Assembly (NCBI GenBank): GCA_035508495.1
Contig: DATJMX010000068.1
Coordinates: 1 to 64,000 of the forward strand
From: Candidatus Binataceae bacterium
Lineage (GTDB): Bacteria; Desulfobacterota; Binatia; Binatales; Binataceae
Reading direction: 5' to 3'
Length of the DNA: 64,000 nucleotides
The notes under the pieces are model-generated. The model was not told the DNA's origin. It did no database searches and worked only from the letters and a program-made list of their open reading frames with translations. Each line of letters opens with the position of its first letter. Within the stretch, counting starts at the first letter, position 1. Of the stretch, positions 7,734 to 17,857 are shown one piece after another. A program made the translations under genes and the position numbers.

Positions 7734-8168
7734 ATGCCGAGACCACAGTGTCCGCCAATCGCCGCTGACATAATCGCCGAGATCGGCGACAAGATTATTC
7801 TAATCGATCGTAAGAACTTCCCGCACGGCTACGCGATTCCTGGAGGATTCGTCGATTTCGGCGAGACCGTCGAGGCCGCCGCCGTACGCGAAGCCCGCGA
7901 AGAAATTTCGCTCGAAGTAGAAATCCGCGCTCTGCTCGGCGTCTATTCGCGCCCCGATCGAGACCCGCGCGGCCAGACGATCACAGTCGTTTACATCGCG
8001 CGCGCATCGGGCACCCCGCAAGGCGCCGACGACGCCAAATCCGCCGCGCTGTTCGACCCCCGCAATCCACCCTCACCGCTAGCCTTCGATCACGCAGAAA
8101 TCCTGCGCGACTACGTCCACTTCCTGGAAACGGGTGAACATCCCGCACCGTGGAAGCAGAAGCCGTAG
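7734..8168 (+). CDS. Nudix hydrolase (ADP-ribose pyrophosphatase-like)
   Basis: A 144-residue Nudix protein. The Nudix box runs from about residue 38 to 60: GGFVDFGETVEAAAVREA followed by REEI. It includes the REAxEE metal-binding residues, so the site is intact. The first strands (IGDKIILIDRKNFPHGYAIP) fit the family. The start MPRPQCPPIAADI is chosen because the longer ORF reads into repeat-like intergenic DNA. Members hydrolyse nucleoside diphosphates linked to another moiety; the C-terminal HAEILRDYVHFLETG resembles ADP-ribose or NADH-type enzymes, but the substrate is not determined. The 3' end faces a frameshifted antitoxin pseudogene 15 bases away. Confidence 0.85.
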   Translation: MPRPQCPPIAADIIAEIGDKIILIDRKNFPHGYAIPGGFVDFGETVEAAAVREAREEISLEVEIRALLGVYSRPDRDPRGQTITVVYIARASGTPQGADDAKSAALFDPRNPPSPLAFDHAEILRDYVHFLETGEHPAPWKQKP

Positions 8169-8183
8169 TCCCGTTGACTGCGC

Positions 8184-8424
8184 TCACATTCGGCCCTCGT
8201 CGATGAGCTGACGAAGCGAGATCTTACCGCGCTTGTTGCCGGCGCGCAGGCGGCGAATGCTTTCCGCGGCCTCAGCGGCATTACGGTGCGCGAAAATTAA
8301 ACGCGCAATAGGCAGTCCACGCCGCGTGAATCGTGATCGATTCTCCGCGTTCGACACGCCGGATCAGTTCGGAGAAATGACACTTCGCATAGGACAACCC
8401 CACCCTCGTCGGCAGTGTCTTCAT
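8184..8424 (-). pseudogene. Phd/YefM-type antitoxin with a one-base frameshift
   Basis: The first part reads MKTLPTRVGLSYAKCHFSEL, then IRRVERGESITI, the N-terminal DNA-binding domain of Phd/YefM antitoxins. The frame then breaks. Removing one base (the G at 8328 on the plus strand) restores TRRGLPIARLIFAHR, then NAAEAAESIRRLRAGNK and ...LRQLIDEGRM, giving a normal-length 79-residue antitoxin. Without the correction the product ends CAFNFRAP. No PIN/VapC, RelE or Doc toxin lies on either side, so it is an orphan remnant or a sequencing error in a solitary antitoxin. The family identification is inferred from motif pattern. Confidence 0.7.
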
Positions 8425-8679
8425 CGAATTGTAATCAGCCAGGATCGCGAGCGATTCGACTCCGCCGCAATCGAATTCCGCCGATCTTCTGAGACCCTCC
8501 TCTTTGACCCGAGTAGGGAGGGACCAGAGATGCGCGGGCTGCACGGCTCGCGCCGCATTTTTTTAGCATAGAGGGCGCGCAGCGCGCCGTCTTAATGGCG
8601 GGCAGGGACGCCCACCCTGCTATTTTAGAAAGCAGCAAACGCCCGCTCTTGTCGCGATTGATGCTGCCGATTAGGACTT
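8425..8679. other. Non-coding stretch with short palindromes
   Basis: No ORF here looks coding. A GGCGCGC-A-GCGCGCC palindrome lies at 8573-8587. GCAGGG and CCCTGC arms follow nearby around 8601-8620, which may be a small REP-like element. The promoter for the gene starting at 8680 should be at the right-hand end; I cannot point to boxes. Confidence 0.35.
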
Positions 8680-9849
8680 GTGATCGAGGACCTGAATTTG
8701 TCGAAGATCGATCACAACGAAATCCTTGCGCGCATCAAGGCGATCTCGCCCGGCCTCGCCGCCAACGCGAACGCCTCCGACGAGCTGCGCCATCTCGCGC
8801 CCGAGAGCATGCGCGCCATGATCGACGCCGGGATGTTCAAGATTCCCGTGCCGGCCCGCGTCGGCGGATACGAGCTCAATTTGCGCACACTCGCGGCCGC
8901 CGTCACCGGCCTCTCCGAGGCCTGCCCGTCGAGCGGATGGGTGCTGATGGTGATGGGGGCGCATCACTGGTGCATGGGTTCTTTTCCTGAAGCCGCGCAG
9001 GAAGACGTCTTCGGCGGCGGGCACGAGGGTCTTCTCGCGGGGACGCTCTCATGGCAGGGCACGGCGACCGACGTTGACGGCGGCTATCGAATCGACGGGC
9101 GATGGCAATTCGGCAGCGGAATCGATCACGCCGAGTGGGTGATGCTCGGATGCGGCGACCCCGCGACGCGCGGTCCCAAGGTGCATATCGTGATGCCGCG
9201 CGCGGACATCGACGTCGATGACACCTGGCACGTGCTCGGACTGCGCGGCTCAGGCAGCAAGGACCTCGTCGCCAACGGCGTGTTCGTTCCCGCCCGTCGC
9301 ACGATCGACACGCGCACGATGTTCGCCGGCATGAGTCCGCATTCGGCGAACCATGCGACGAATCTCTACAAGCTCTCCGCTGAGGCGATGCTCTCAATGT
9401 CAGTTGCGACTGCGGTGCTGGGCTCGGCAAAGTACGCGCTCGCGAAGTTCATCGAGCGCACCAGCCAGCGCACCGTGATTCAGACCGGCGCACGCAAGGC
9501 CGAGCAGGCGCCCACGCAGATCCGGCTCGCCGAGGCCGCCGCTGAGATCCATGCGGCGGAGCTCATCCAGCGCGATTCGTACGACGTGTTCGACAGTTTC
9601 ATGGCGTCAGGCGAGCGGATGTCGTTCGCCGATCGCGCGCGTATCAGGTGGCAGGCCTCGTACTCGGCTGAGCTATGCCGCCGCGCCGCGACGCGTCTCT
9701 ACTCGGGATCGGGCGCGCATTCTATCTATGAATCGAGTGCGATTCAGGCAGCGTTCCGCAACGTCAATGTCGGCGCGCAGCATGCCAGTATCGATTTCGA
9801 CACTGCCGCCGAGATGTACGGCCGCGCGCAGTTCGGCGCGACGAAATAG
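8680..9849 (+). CDS. Acyl-CoA dehydrogenase-fold flavin monooxygenase (HsaA/HpaB-like)
   Basis: A 389-residue protein of the acyl-CoA dehydrogenase superfamily, closest in layout to group D flavin monooxygenases such as HsaA. These use reduced flavin from a separate reductase to hydroxylate aromatic or alicyclic substrates. Landmarks are the N-terminal helices with MIDAGMFKIPVPARVGGYEL, the CPSSGWVLMVMGAHHW segment (typical of HsaA-like proteins), the beta domain with DGRWQFGSGIDHAEW, and VLGLRGSGSKDL before the C-terminal helices. The acyl-CoA dehydrogenase YEGT catalytic motif is absent, which favours oxygenase or desulfurisation chemistry. The start is GTG. No flavin reductase is adjacent. 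Substrate unknown. Confidence 0.75.
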   Translation: MIEDLNLSKIDHNEILARIKAISPGLAANANASDELRHLAPESMRAMIDAGMFKIPVPARVGGYELNLRTLAAAVTGLSEACPSSGWVLMVMGAHHWCMGSFPEAAQEDVFGGGHEGLLAGTLSWQGTATDVDGGYRIDGRWQFGSGIDHAEWVMLGCGDPATRGPKVHIVMPRADIDVDDTWHVLGLRGSGSKDLVANGVFVPARRTIDTRTMFAGMSPHSANHATNLYKLSAEAMLSMSVATAVLGSAKYALAKFIERTSQRTVIQTGARKAEQAPTQIRLAEAAAEIHAAELIQRDSYDVFDSFMASGERMSFADRARIRWQASYSAELCRRAATRLYSGSGAHSIYESSAIQAAFRNVNVGAQHASIDFDTAAEMYGRAQFGATK

Positions 9850-9852
9850 CTG

Positions 9853-10794
9853 CTACTCGGCAAGATTTGCCTCGAGCCAGCGCTCGGCGTCGATCGCCGC
9901 CATGCATCCGGTGCCCGCCGCGGTCACCGCCTGCCGATAAACTTTATCCGCGACGTCACCCGCTGCGAAAACACCGACGGCATTGGTGTACGTCGAACCC
10001 GGCTTAACCTTGAGATAGCCAAGCTCGTCCATGTCGAGAACGCCCTTGAAGATGTCGGTGTTGGGCTTGTGCCCGATTGCCATAAAAACCGCGTCGGTTT
10101 TGACATCGGTCGTCTGATTCGTCTTGACGTTCCTCAGGCGCGCGCCGCTCACGCCGTCCTTGGGATCGCCGAAGATTTCGTCGATCGTCGAATCCCAGAT
10201 GAAGCCGATCTTCGGATTCTTGCGCGCGCGATCCTGCATGATCTTCGAGGCGCGCAGCGAGTCGCGCCGATGCACGATCGCCACCTTCGAGCAGAAGCGC
10301 GTCAGGAACGTCGCCTCTTCCATCGCGGTGTCGCCGCCGCCAACGACCAGCGCTTCCTTGTTCTTGAAGAACGCCCCGTCGCAGGTCGCGCAGGCGCTCA
10401 CGCCGTAACCCATCAGGCGCTTTTCGGATTCGATGCCGAGCAGCTTAGCGGTCGCACCGGTCGCGATAATCACGGAATGAGATTTGACGACCTTGCCCTC
10501 GACGTCGAGCTCGAGCGGCTTGCTGCCGAAGCGCACGGCGCTCACGTGGCCGGTGATGAACTTGGTCCCGAAGCGCTCCACCTGGCGGCGGAAGATTTCC
10601 ATCATCTCGGGGCCCTGCACGCCTTTTTCGAAGCCCGGATAATTCTCGACTTCGGTTGTGATCGTAAGCTGGCCGCCCGGCTCCTCGCCCTCGATCACGA
10701 TCGGCGAAAGGTTCGCGCGCGCGGTATAAAGCGCCGCCGTCAGCCCGGCCGGTCCCGAACCCAGAATCACAACCTTGTTGATGTCGTCTGCCAT
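9853..10794 (-). CDS. trxB: Thioredoxin reductase
   Basis: NADPH-dependent flavoprotein that reduces thioredoxin. The 313-residue length is standard. FAD binding is shown by LGSGPAGLTAALYTARA near residues 11-27. The redox-active CATC is at residues 135-138 in SACATCDGAFF, and the NADPH motif VGGGDTAMEEA follows. The C-terminal FAD motif is VFAAGDVADKVYRQAVTAAG. Upstream GAGGACC provides a ribosome binding site. It converges on the flavin monooxygenase-like gene with only three bases between stops and is divergent from moaC. A ferredoxin-linked TrxR variant cannot be excluded, but the NADPH motif is intact. Confidence 0.95.
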   Translation of the reverse strand: MADDINKVVILGSGPAGLTAALYTARANLSPIVIEGEEPGGQLTITTEVENYPGFEKGVQGPEMMEIFRRQVERFGTKFITGHVSAVRFGSKPLELDVEGKVVKSHSVIIATGATAKLLGIESEKRLMGYGVSACATCDGAFFKNKEALVVGGGDTAMEEATFLTRFCSKVAIVHRRDSLRASKIMQDRARKNPKIGFIWDSTIDEIFGDPKDGVSGARLRNVKTNQTTDVKTDAVFMAIGHKPNTDIFKGVLDMDELGYLKVKPGSTYTNAVGVFAAGDVADKVYRQAVTAAGTGCMAAIDAERWLEANLAE

Positions 10795-10894
10795 GTACGG
10801 TCCTCGAAGCTTTGTGTCACGCGATGGAATGAATTCGGAAGTCGATTAAGTTTTATTGTATTGCCGCACCGGGTCAACATAGGCTGATTCCCGC

Positions 10895-11428
10895 ATGGCC
10901 GGCATCAAAAAAATAACCACTCGCGGCGCCGCACGCCTGACGCATCTCGACGAGCGCGGCCGGGTGCGGATGGTCGATGTGGGCGAGAAGCCGATCACGC
11001 GGCGCGAGGCGATCGCGCGCGGCCGGGTTACGATGGCGCCGGCGACGCTCGACGCGATTATCGGCGGCAAGCTGAAAAAGGGCGAGGCGCTCGCCGCCGC
11101 GCGCATCGCCGGGATCATGGCGGCCAAGCGCACGCACGAGACCATCCCGCTCTGTCATCAGATTCCGCTCGAGGCGGTCGAAGTAGAGTTCATGCCCGAT
11201 CGCAAACGCTCGACACTCGAAATCGAGGCGCGCGCCGTGACCGAGTCGAAGACCGGCGTCGAGATGGAAGCGCTGGTCGCGGTCGGCGCGGCGGCACTCA
11301 CGATCTACGATATGGCGAAAGCCATGGACCGCGCGATGCAGATCGACGCGATCCGGCTGGTGCGCAAGAGCGGCGGCCGCAGCGGCGACTTTATCCGGCC
11401 CGGCGAAAACGAATGGCCGCGGGGGTGA
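10895..11428 (+). CDS. moaC: Cyclic pyranopterin monophosphate synthase MoaC
   Basis: Second step of molybdenum cofactor synthesis: converts 3',8-cyclo-7,8-dihydro-GTP to cyclic pyranopterin monophosphate. The 177-residue protein contains the signature segments MVDVGEKPITRREAIARG, KRTHETIPLCHQIPL and AVTESKTGVEMEALVAV, followed by YDMAKAMDRAMQI; conserved His, Lys and Asp residues are present. Other moa genes are not nearby, so the pathway is dispersed. The methyltransferase gene downstream overlaps its 3' end by up to 16 bases, suggesting translational coupling. No clear Shine-Dalgarno sequence is visible before the ATG. Confidence 0.95.
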   Translation: MAGIKKITTRGAARLTHLDERGRVRMVDVGEKPITRREAIARGRVTMAPATLDAIIGGKLKKGEALAAARIAGIMAAKRTHETIPLCHQIPLEAVEVEFMPDRKRSTLEIEARAVTESKTGVEMEALVAVGAAALTIYDMAKAMDRAMQIDAIRLVRKSGGRSGDFIRPGENEWPRG

Positions 11429-12615
11429 ACGCATCCGGCCGCGCGCGCGTCTTTCTTCGCACCGGCCGCGACGGTCCCGTGCGCGGCGGCAATCCGTGGA
11501 TCTTCTCGCAAGCCATCGCCCGCGTTGAACCGGCTGATGCAGCGCCGGGGACGATCGCGAGCATCGTCAACTCTGGCGGCGATTTGCTCGGCCTCGGCTA
11601 TCTCAATCTGACAACGACGATCGCGGTGCGGATGCTCGCGTGGGGCGAGGCACCGGAGCTCGACGCGCTAGTTGCACGGCGAATCGACGCTGCGCTCGCG
11701 CTGCGGCATCGAGTTGTCGCGAACGACACTGATTGTTATCGCCTCATAAACGGCGACGGCGACGGTCTGTCGGGCATCGTCGTCGATCGTTACGGCGACA
11801 CGCTCGTCGTGCAGCTCCTCACCGCGGGCGCCGATCGCATGCGCGAGCTGCTCGTCCGCGAGCTGAGCCGCGTGATCGCGCCGCGCGCGATCATCGAGCG
11901 CAGCATCGGCGCCGTGCGCAAGCAGGAAGGCCTCGCCGATCGCGCCGCGCTGCTCGCGGGCGATTCGGTCGGCGGCATTGTCGTGTCGGAAAACGGCATC
12001 AGGATCTTCGTCGATTTCGAGCACGGCCAGAAGACCGGTTACTTTCTCGATCAACGCGAGAACCGCAACCTAGCTGGAAGTCTCGCCGCCGGAGCGACCG
12101 TCCTCGACGCGTGCTGTTACGGCGGAGGCTTCGCGCTGGCAGCGTTAAAGGGCGGCGCGACGGGCGCGGTCGCGGTCGATACGTCAGCGCGTGCGCTCGA
12201 ATGGGCGCAGCGCAACTTCGAGCTCAATTCCTTCGATACGTCGCACGTCGAATTCGTTCACGACGAAGCCGCCAGGTTCATGGCCGCAACGGATCGGCGC
12301 TTCGATCTGATCGTGCTCGATCCACCGCCGCTCGCTCGCAGCCGCGCCGACGCCGAGCGCGCGGGCCGCCTTTACGTCGAGCTCAACGCGCTTGCGATGC
12401 GCGTGCTCGCCCCCGGCGGACGCCTGCTGACTTTCAGTTGTTCGGCCCATTTCCGCGGCGACGATTTCATCCGTGCCGCCCGAATCGCCGCCTCGAAATC
12501 ATCCCGTCCGCTCAGGATGCTCGCGCATCTCGGCCCCGGCCGCGACCACCCCGTGCTTCTCGGCCACGCCGAGGGCGAATATCTCACGGGGCTACTGCTG
12601 GCCGACCTCGGCTAG
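11413..12615 (+). CDS. rlmI: RlmI-type 23S rRNA (cytosine) SAM-dependent methyltransferase
   Basis: A 400-residue protein with an N-terminal PUA-like domain (GNPWIFSQAI near residues 28-37), a central region YRLINGDGDGLSGIVVDRYG and a Rossmann methyltransferase domain. Key motifs are KTGYFLDQRENR, the SAM loop VLDACCYGGGFALAAL, DLIVLDPPPLARS and LLTFSCSAHF. This order is that of RlmI/YccW, which makes m5C1962 in 23S rRNA. It overlaps moaC; an alternative start is GTG at 11425, forming a GTGA stop-start overlap, and would remove only four residues. The target is inferred from family, so the symbol is tentative. Confidence 0.82.
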   Translation: MAAGVNASGRARVFLRTGRDGPVRGGNPWIFSQAIARVEPADAAPGTIASIVNSGGDLLGLGYLNLTTTIAVRMLAWGEAPELDALVARRIDAALALRHRVVANDTDCYRLINGDGDGLSGIVVDRYGDTLVVQLLTAGADRMRELLVRELSRVIAPRAIIERSIGAVRKQEGLADRAALLAGDSVGGIVVSENGIRIFVDFEHGQKTGYFLDQRENRNLAGSLAAGATVLDACCYGGGFALAALKGGATGAVAVDTSARALEWAQRNFELNSFDTSHVEFVHDEAARFMAATDRRFDLIVLDPPPLARSRADAERAGRLYVELNALAMRVLAPGGRLLTFSCSAHFRGDDFIRAARIAASKSSRPLRMLAHLGPGRDHPVLLGHAEGEYLTGLLLADLG

Positions 12616-12831
12616 CTGAACAACTGCGGAGGGCGGTCGATCGGCGCTTGATAGCCTGGTGCGTTGCGATCGACGAGAGCGCGACCGGTTCGCGCGCAGC
12701 GTCAGCCCAAGTCAGTTCTTGACGCGCGTCACCAGATGCGAGAAGAGCGGTTGACCGCTTGAAATAACCGGCTTGATAAGCTCGCGGCTTTCCTTGAGTA
12801 TAGAGCAAATTTTCCGGTCGGAATCGGCTAA

Positions 12832-13965
12832 ATGGTGAGGAACATCGCTCTTGGCCGCTGGATCACAGCGGCGTTCGTGCTTGTCGCGCTTGCGCTCGGC
12901 GGATGCCATCGCGAAGTCGCGATGCCGCCGCTCGTCGAGCGCAATATCCGCCCCACTGACAAGTTCTTTGACGTATGGCCGACGAGCCCGACGCGCGCCT
13001 ATATCGTCGGCGATCGCGGCAAGGTTCTCCTTACCGAGGATGCGGGCAAGACCTTCACGCGGCTCAAAAGCGGCACCGACGTCGGCCTCTTCGCGATCCA
13101 GATGACTGATGATCAGAACGGGTATTTGTCAGGCCAGGACGGCCTGATCATGCGCACGCGCGATGGCGGCAAGAGCTGGGAGCGCGTCAATTCGCGCACC
13201 AAACAGTATTTGTTCAGTCTCTCGTTCGCCGACACCAATCACGGAATGATCGTCGGCGATCGCTCGGTCGTGCTGAGTACCACAGACGGCGGTGAGACGT
13301 TCTTCAAGCGGCAATTGCAGCGGATTTTCCCGCCCGAGATGCAGGACTCCGCCGTTCAGTACGAAGAGCCGAAGCTTTACGGCGTCAAGATGATCGATCC
13401 GATGCACGCGTGGATCGTCGGCGAGCTCGGACGTATCTGGGGCACGAGCAACGGCGGACAGACCTGGCAGGAGGAACAATCCTCGCTCATCAATCAGTGG
13501 CAACGCGCGGCCGCCGTCGGGGAGGATCCGCGGCTGCGCGAGTTCAGCCTGCCGACGTTCTTTAGCGTGTCGTTCCGCGATCAAAAGCATGGCGCCGCCT
13601 GCGGCCTCGAAGGATGGGTTATCCAGACTGACGACGGCGGCAGCACGTGGCGCTTCGCTCCGCAGGAGACCAACGACGGCAAGCCCGACACCGCAGTGCC
13701 TGGCGCGCTGATATTTCCCGCGCGTGATCCTTTGTTCGCGGTCAATCTCTATGGCGGAAACCAGGGGATGGCGACGGGCCTGACCGGCACGGTGCTCAAA
13801 GAGCAGCCCGACAACGCATGGGCGCATGACACTTCCTTTCCCAATATCCCCGTGCCGCTCAGCCAGGTGCGATTCTTCGACGCGATGCACGGCTGGGTCG
13901 TCGGCTACGGCGTCATTCTGTATACCGAGGACGGCGGCAAGACCTGGCGTTTCTGCCAGGGCTAG
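12832..13965 (+). CDS. YCF48/BNR-repeat beta-propeller lipoprotein
   Basis: A 377-residue exported protein. A hydrophobic leader ends in LALGGC, a lipobox, so it is probably a lipoprotein. The rest is YCF48/BNR-like propeller: repeated blades of the type GxxGxILxTxDGGxTW, for example VGDRGKVLLTEDAGKTF, LIMRTRDGGKSWERV, VVLSTTDGGETF, GRIWGTSNGGQTW, WVIQTDDGGSTWRF and VILYTEDGGKTWRF. In several proteobacteria a YCF48 protein is encoded next to an RND transporter, as here (35 bases upstream), often with DUF1302/DUF1329 genes, which are missing. It may be a periplasmic accessory of that transporter (inference). Confidence 0.82.
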   Translation: MVRNIALGRWITAAFVLVALALGGCHREVAMPPLVERNIRPTDKFFDVWPTSPTRAYIVGDRGKVLLTEDAGKTFTRLKSGTDVGLFAIQMTDDQNGYLSGQDGLIMRTRDGGKSWERVNSRTKQYLFSLSFADTNHGMIVGDRSVVLSTTDGGETFFKRQLQRIFPPEMQDSAVQYEEPKLYGVKMIDPMHAWIVGELGRIWGTSNGGQTWQEEQSSLINQWQRAAAVGEDPRLREFSLPTFFSVSFRDQKHGAACGLEGWVIQTDDGGSTWRFAPQETNDGKPDTAVPGALIFPARDPLFAVNLYGGNQGMATGLTGTVLKEQPDNAWAHDTSFPNIPVPLSQVRFFDAMHGWVVGYGVILYTEDGGKTWRFCQG

Positions 13966-14000
13966 GCAGCGCGCCTTTTAGGGAGAACGATAAGAACGCG

Positions 14001-16388
14001 ATGGTCTGGTATCGATTTGGCGAATGGATCCTGCGGCGCCGCTTCCTGGTGCTCGGGATCGTCGGCGCGATGACCGCATTCTTCGGCTACTTCGCGGCCC
14101 AGACGCGGCTGGTCACGAGCTTCGGCGATCTTTTGCCGCAGGACCATCCGTTTATTCAAACCGCGCACAAGTACCAGCAGTTCTTCGGCAGCGTCAACAA
14201 CGTGACGATCCTGGTCGAGGCCAAGGAAGGCTCGATCTACAAGGCCGATATCATCAAGAAGATCGTCAAGATGACGCGCGACATGGATCTGGTCTATGGG
14301 ATCCAGCACGGCTCGATACGTTCTCTGGCAACTGCGAGTTATCTGCGTCCGCTGGCCGACGGCGTGCTGCTCAACACGCCGCTCATCCCGGCCGATGAAC
14401 TGCCGAAGACCGACGAGCAACTCCAGGATCTGCGCAGCAACGTCCACAAGAATCCCGGCGTGGTTTACGGACGCTTCGTCTCGCTCGATGACAAGGCGGC
14501 GCGAATCGACGGCAGCTTCCTCGAATCGCGGCTGGACTATCGCAGGATTTTCGACGAGACGCGCAGCATCGTCGTCGATCCAAACAAATCCGATGACATC
14601 CAAATCTACGTCGGCGGCTCGCCGATCCTTTACGGCTGGGTTTATCACTACACGCCGCAGGTCTTCAAAATTTTCCTCGCCACCGTGCTCGCCGTCTGGA
14701 TCCTGCTCTACCTGTATTTTCGCGACTGGCGCGGCGCGCTGCGACCGACGATCTCGGGCGTGATCTGCGCCATCTGGGGCCTCGGCTTTATCAATCTGAT
14801 CGGCTTCGGCCTCGACCCGCTGGTGCTCGTTATTCCGTTTTTGATCACGGCGCGCGCGGTCAGCCATTCGGTGCAGATGCACGATCGGTACTACGAGGAG
14901 TACTTCCGGCTGCGCAACAAGGAGCAGGCGATTTTATCCGCCTTCTCCGAGCTGTTCGTGCCCTCGCTGTCGGGCATCCTGACCGACGCGTTCGGCGTGC
15001 TCGTGATTCTGCTGGTGCCGGTGCTGTTCCTGCAGAAGCTGGCGATCACGGCCAGCTTCTGGATCGCGGCGATTATCGTCAGCGAGCTGCTGCTTAATCC
15101 GATCGTTTACTACTACCTCGATCCCCCGCACCTCGAAGTCATCGAAAAGCGCGAGCATGGCGCGTTCAAACGCCTGTTGCAGTCGATCGCGGGCGGGATG
15201 CTCAAGCCGACCGGGCGCGCCATCACGGCGCTCGGGACAATCGGCGTCGTGCTGCTGTGCGCGTTTTTCTGGACCGGCCTCAAGGTCGGCGATCCTTCGT
15301 CGCAGGAACCGATCCTGTGGCCCAATTCGCCGTACAACCGCGCGATGGCGGCAATTCAGGATCAGTTCGGCGCTGTCGAGCAGTTCGTCGTTGTCGCCGA
15401 GCTGGTCAATCCTGCCGCGCTGACCGATCCGCATCTCTACCACGTGATGGATGAGTATCAACGCTATATCGAGCTCGATCCTTCGGTCGGCGGGACGTTC
15501 TCTGTCGCCGATCTTCTCTCGAATGGCGGATCCGCCGTGCAGGAGTTCCAGCCAAAATGGAACGTGCTGCCGACCACGGTTCGCGGCACCGGGCAGCTCC
15601 TCGGCGGACTGCTGGCGGGCTCGTCGCCGCTCTCAACCGCGTACATCATCACACCGCGCCGCGACGCGACCCAGGTCACCGTCCTTTGCAAGGATCGCCA
15701 GGGCGAGAACATCCAGCGGATCGTCGCGCGCACCGAGCGTTTTTTCGCTGAGCCGGCGCATCATGTCGAAGGCGTGCAGTTCAAACTGGCGGCGGGAATT
15801 ATCGGTGAGCTGGCCGCCGCGAACCAGGAGATCATCGACAACGATCTGCGCCTCAACGTCCTGGCCTTCGCGACCATCTTCATAATCGTGCTCGTCACGT
15901 ATCGCTCGTTCATGGCGGGGCTGTACCTGCTGTTCCCGCTGGCGCTCGCCAACGCCGCGATCAACGCCTACATGGGCGCCCACGACATCGGCATCAACAT
16001 CAACACGCTGCCGGTCGTTACAGTCGGCGTCGGATTCGGTATCGATTACTCGATTTACATCGTGAGCCGCATCATCGAGGAGCTCGCGCTCGGCAAGGAG
16101 CTGCGCGAGGCGACCTACAACGCGCTCATCACGTCGGGCAAAGCGGTGGCGTTCACGGCGCTCACGCTCGTGGCCTCGGTGCTGTTCTGGTACTGGTCGG
16201 ATATCCGCTTCGACGCCGAGATGGGCCTTCTGCTCGCGGTCTGGATGTTCGTGTCGATGCTCGGTGCGATGACGATCCTGCCGGTCATGATCGTCACCTT
16301 CAATCCGTCGTTCATCCAGCGCGAGAAGGAGCGCATCATCGGCACGCGCCGCCCGGACATCGCGCAGCGCGCAGTTGCATCTTCCTAA
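14001..16388 (+). CDS. RND/MMPL-family transporter
   Basis: A 795-residue inner-membrane RND-superfamily protein with two copies of the MMPL arrangement. TM1 lies at about residues 19-38 (FLVLGIVGAMTAFFGYFAA), a large periplasmic domain follows, then a block of helices around 220-400. A second periplasmic loop of about 200 residues precedes the final block from about 610. The segments LDPLVLVIPFLITARAVSHS and NTLPVVTVGVGFGIDYSIY are paired TM4-type helices whose charged or polar residues relay protons. Such proteins export lipids or hydrophobic compounds or insert them into the outer membrane. Pairing with the YCF48-like protein suggests an envelope lipid or hydrophobe route; the cargo is unknown. 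Confidence 0.87.
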   Translation: MVWYRFGEWILRRRFLVLGIVGAMTAFFGYFAAQTRLVTSFGDLLPQDHPFIQTAHKYQQFFGSVNNVTILVEAKEGSIYKADIIKKIVKMTRDMDLVYGIQHGSIRSLATASYLRPLADGVLLNTPLIPADELPKTDEQLQDLRSNVHKNPGVVYGRFVSLDDKAARIDGSFLESRLDYRRIFDETRSIVVDPNKSDDIQIYVGGSPILYGWVYHYTPQVFKIFLATVLAVWILLYLYFRDWRGALRPTISGVICAIWGLGFINLIGFGLDPLVLVIPFLITARAVSHSVQMHDRYYEEYFRLRNKEQAILSAFSELFVPSLSGILTDAFGVLVILLVPVLFLQKLAITASFWIAAIIVSELLLNPIVYYYLDPPHLEVIEKREHGAFKRLLQSIAGGMLKPTGRAITALGTIGVVLLCAFFWTGLKVGDPSSQEPILWPNSPYNRAMAAIQDQFGAVEQFVVVAELVNPAALTDPHLYHVMDEYQRYIELDPSVGGTFSVADLLSNGGSAVQEFQPKWNVLPTTVRGTGQLLGGLLAGSSPLSTAYIITPRRDATQVTVLCKDRQGENIQRIVARTERFFAEPAHHVEGVQFKLAAGIIGELAAANQEIIDNDLRLNVLAFATIFIIVLVTYRSFMAGLYLLFPLALANAAINAYMGAHDIGININTLPVVTVGVGFGIDYSIYIVSRIIEELALGKELREATYNALITSGKAVAFTALTLVASVLFWYWSDIRFDAEMGLLLAVWMFVSMLGAMTILPVMIVTFNPSFIQREKERIIGTRRPDIAQRAVASS

Positions 16389-16417
16389 GCCGCGAGTGTC
16401 GTTGATAGGCTGGGCGC

Positions 16418-16810
16418 ATGCCTGTCTTGCAGCTCGAGCGGCTCGATCATTTCGGAATCGAAGTCGCAGACCTCGCGCGCGCCGAGCGTTTTTACACTGA
16501 GACGCTCGGTCTGAAAGTCGTGACGCGGTTCGGCGATCAGATCCTGCTCGATTGCGATGGGCAGAACCTCGCGCTTTTCGAAGTGCATCGCGCGCCGCTC
16601 AGCGCGACGGAGCGACTCGATCGCATCGCGCACCCTCTCGGCAAGGGTCATCACGCGTTCCGCATCGGCCGCGATCATTTCGTGCACGCGCGCGAGTCCC
16701 TTTCGGCCGCGGGCGTCGAAGTGGCCAACAAGATCGACTGGGGCGATCACGACTGTCTTTATTTTCTTGACCCGGACGGAAACCTGCTCGAACTTGTTAG
16801 CTACCGCTGA
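16418..16810 (+). CDS. Glyoxalase/VOC-superfamily protein
   Basis: A 130-residue vicinal-oxygen-chelate protein. It has the paired beta-alpha-beta modules: LERLDHFGIEVADLARAERF (first His ligand), GDQILLDCDGQNLALFEVH, HHAFRIGRDHF and the C-terminal YFLDPDGNLLELVSYR with the conserved PDGNxxEL glutamate. These give plausible metal ligands (two His and a Glu). The family includes lyases, epimerases, dioxygenases and fosfomycin-type resistance proteins; nothing in the context fixes the reaction. It lies between the RND transporter and an ABC exporter ATPase with short gaps, so it may belong to one transcription unit. Confidence 0.82.
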   Translation: MPVLQLERLDHFGIEVADLARAERFYTETLGLKVVTRFGDQILLDCDGQNLALFEVHRAPLSATERLDRIAHPLGKGHHAFRIGRDHFVHARESLSAAGVEVANKIDWGDHDCLYFLDPDGNLLELVSYR

Positions 16811-16828
16811 AGGCCGCGGACCGCATCG

Positions 16829-17785
<957 letters not shown>

Positions 17786-17857
17786 AGAGCAGCGTGCACG
17801 ATCCGATAGCCTCGCCCGCTTGTTGGGCGAGGTCAAACAACTTACGAGCGGCGATCG

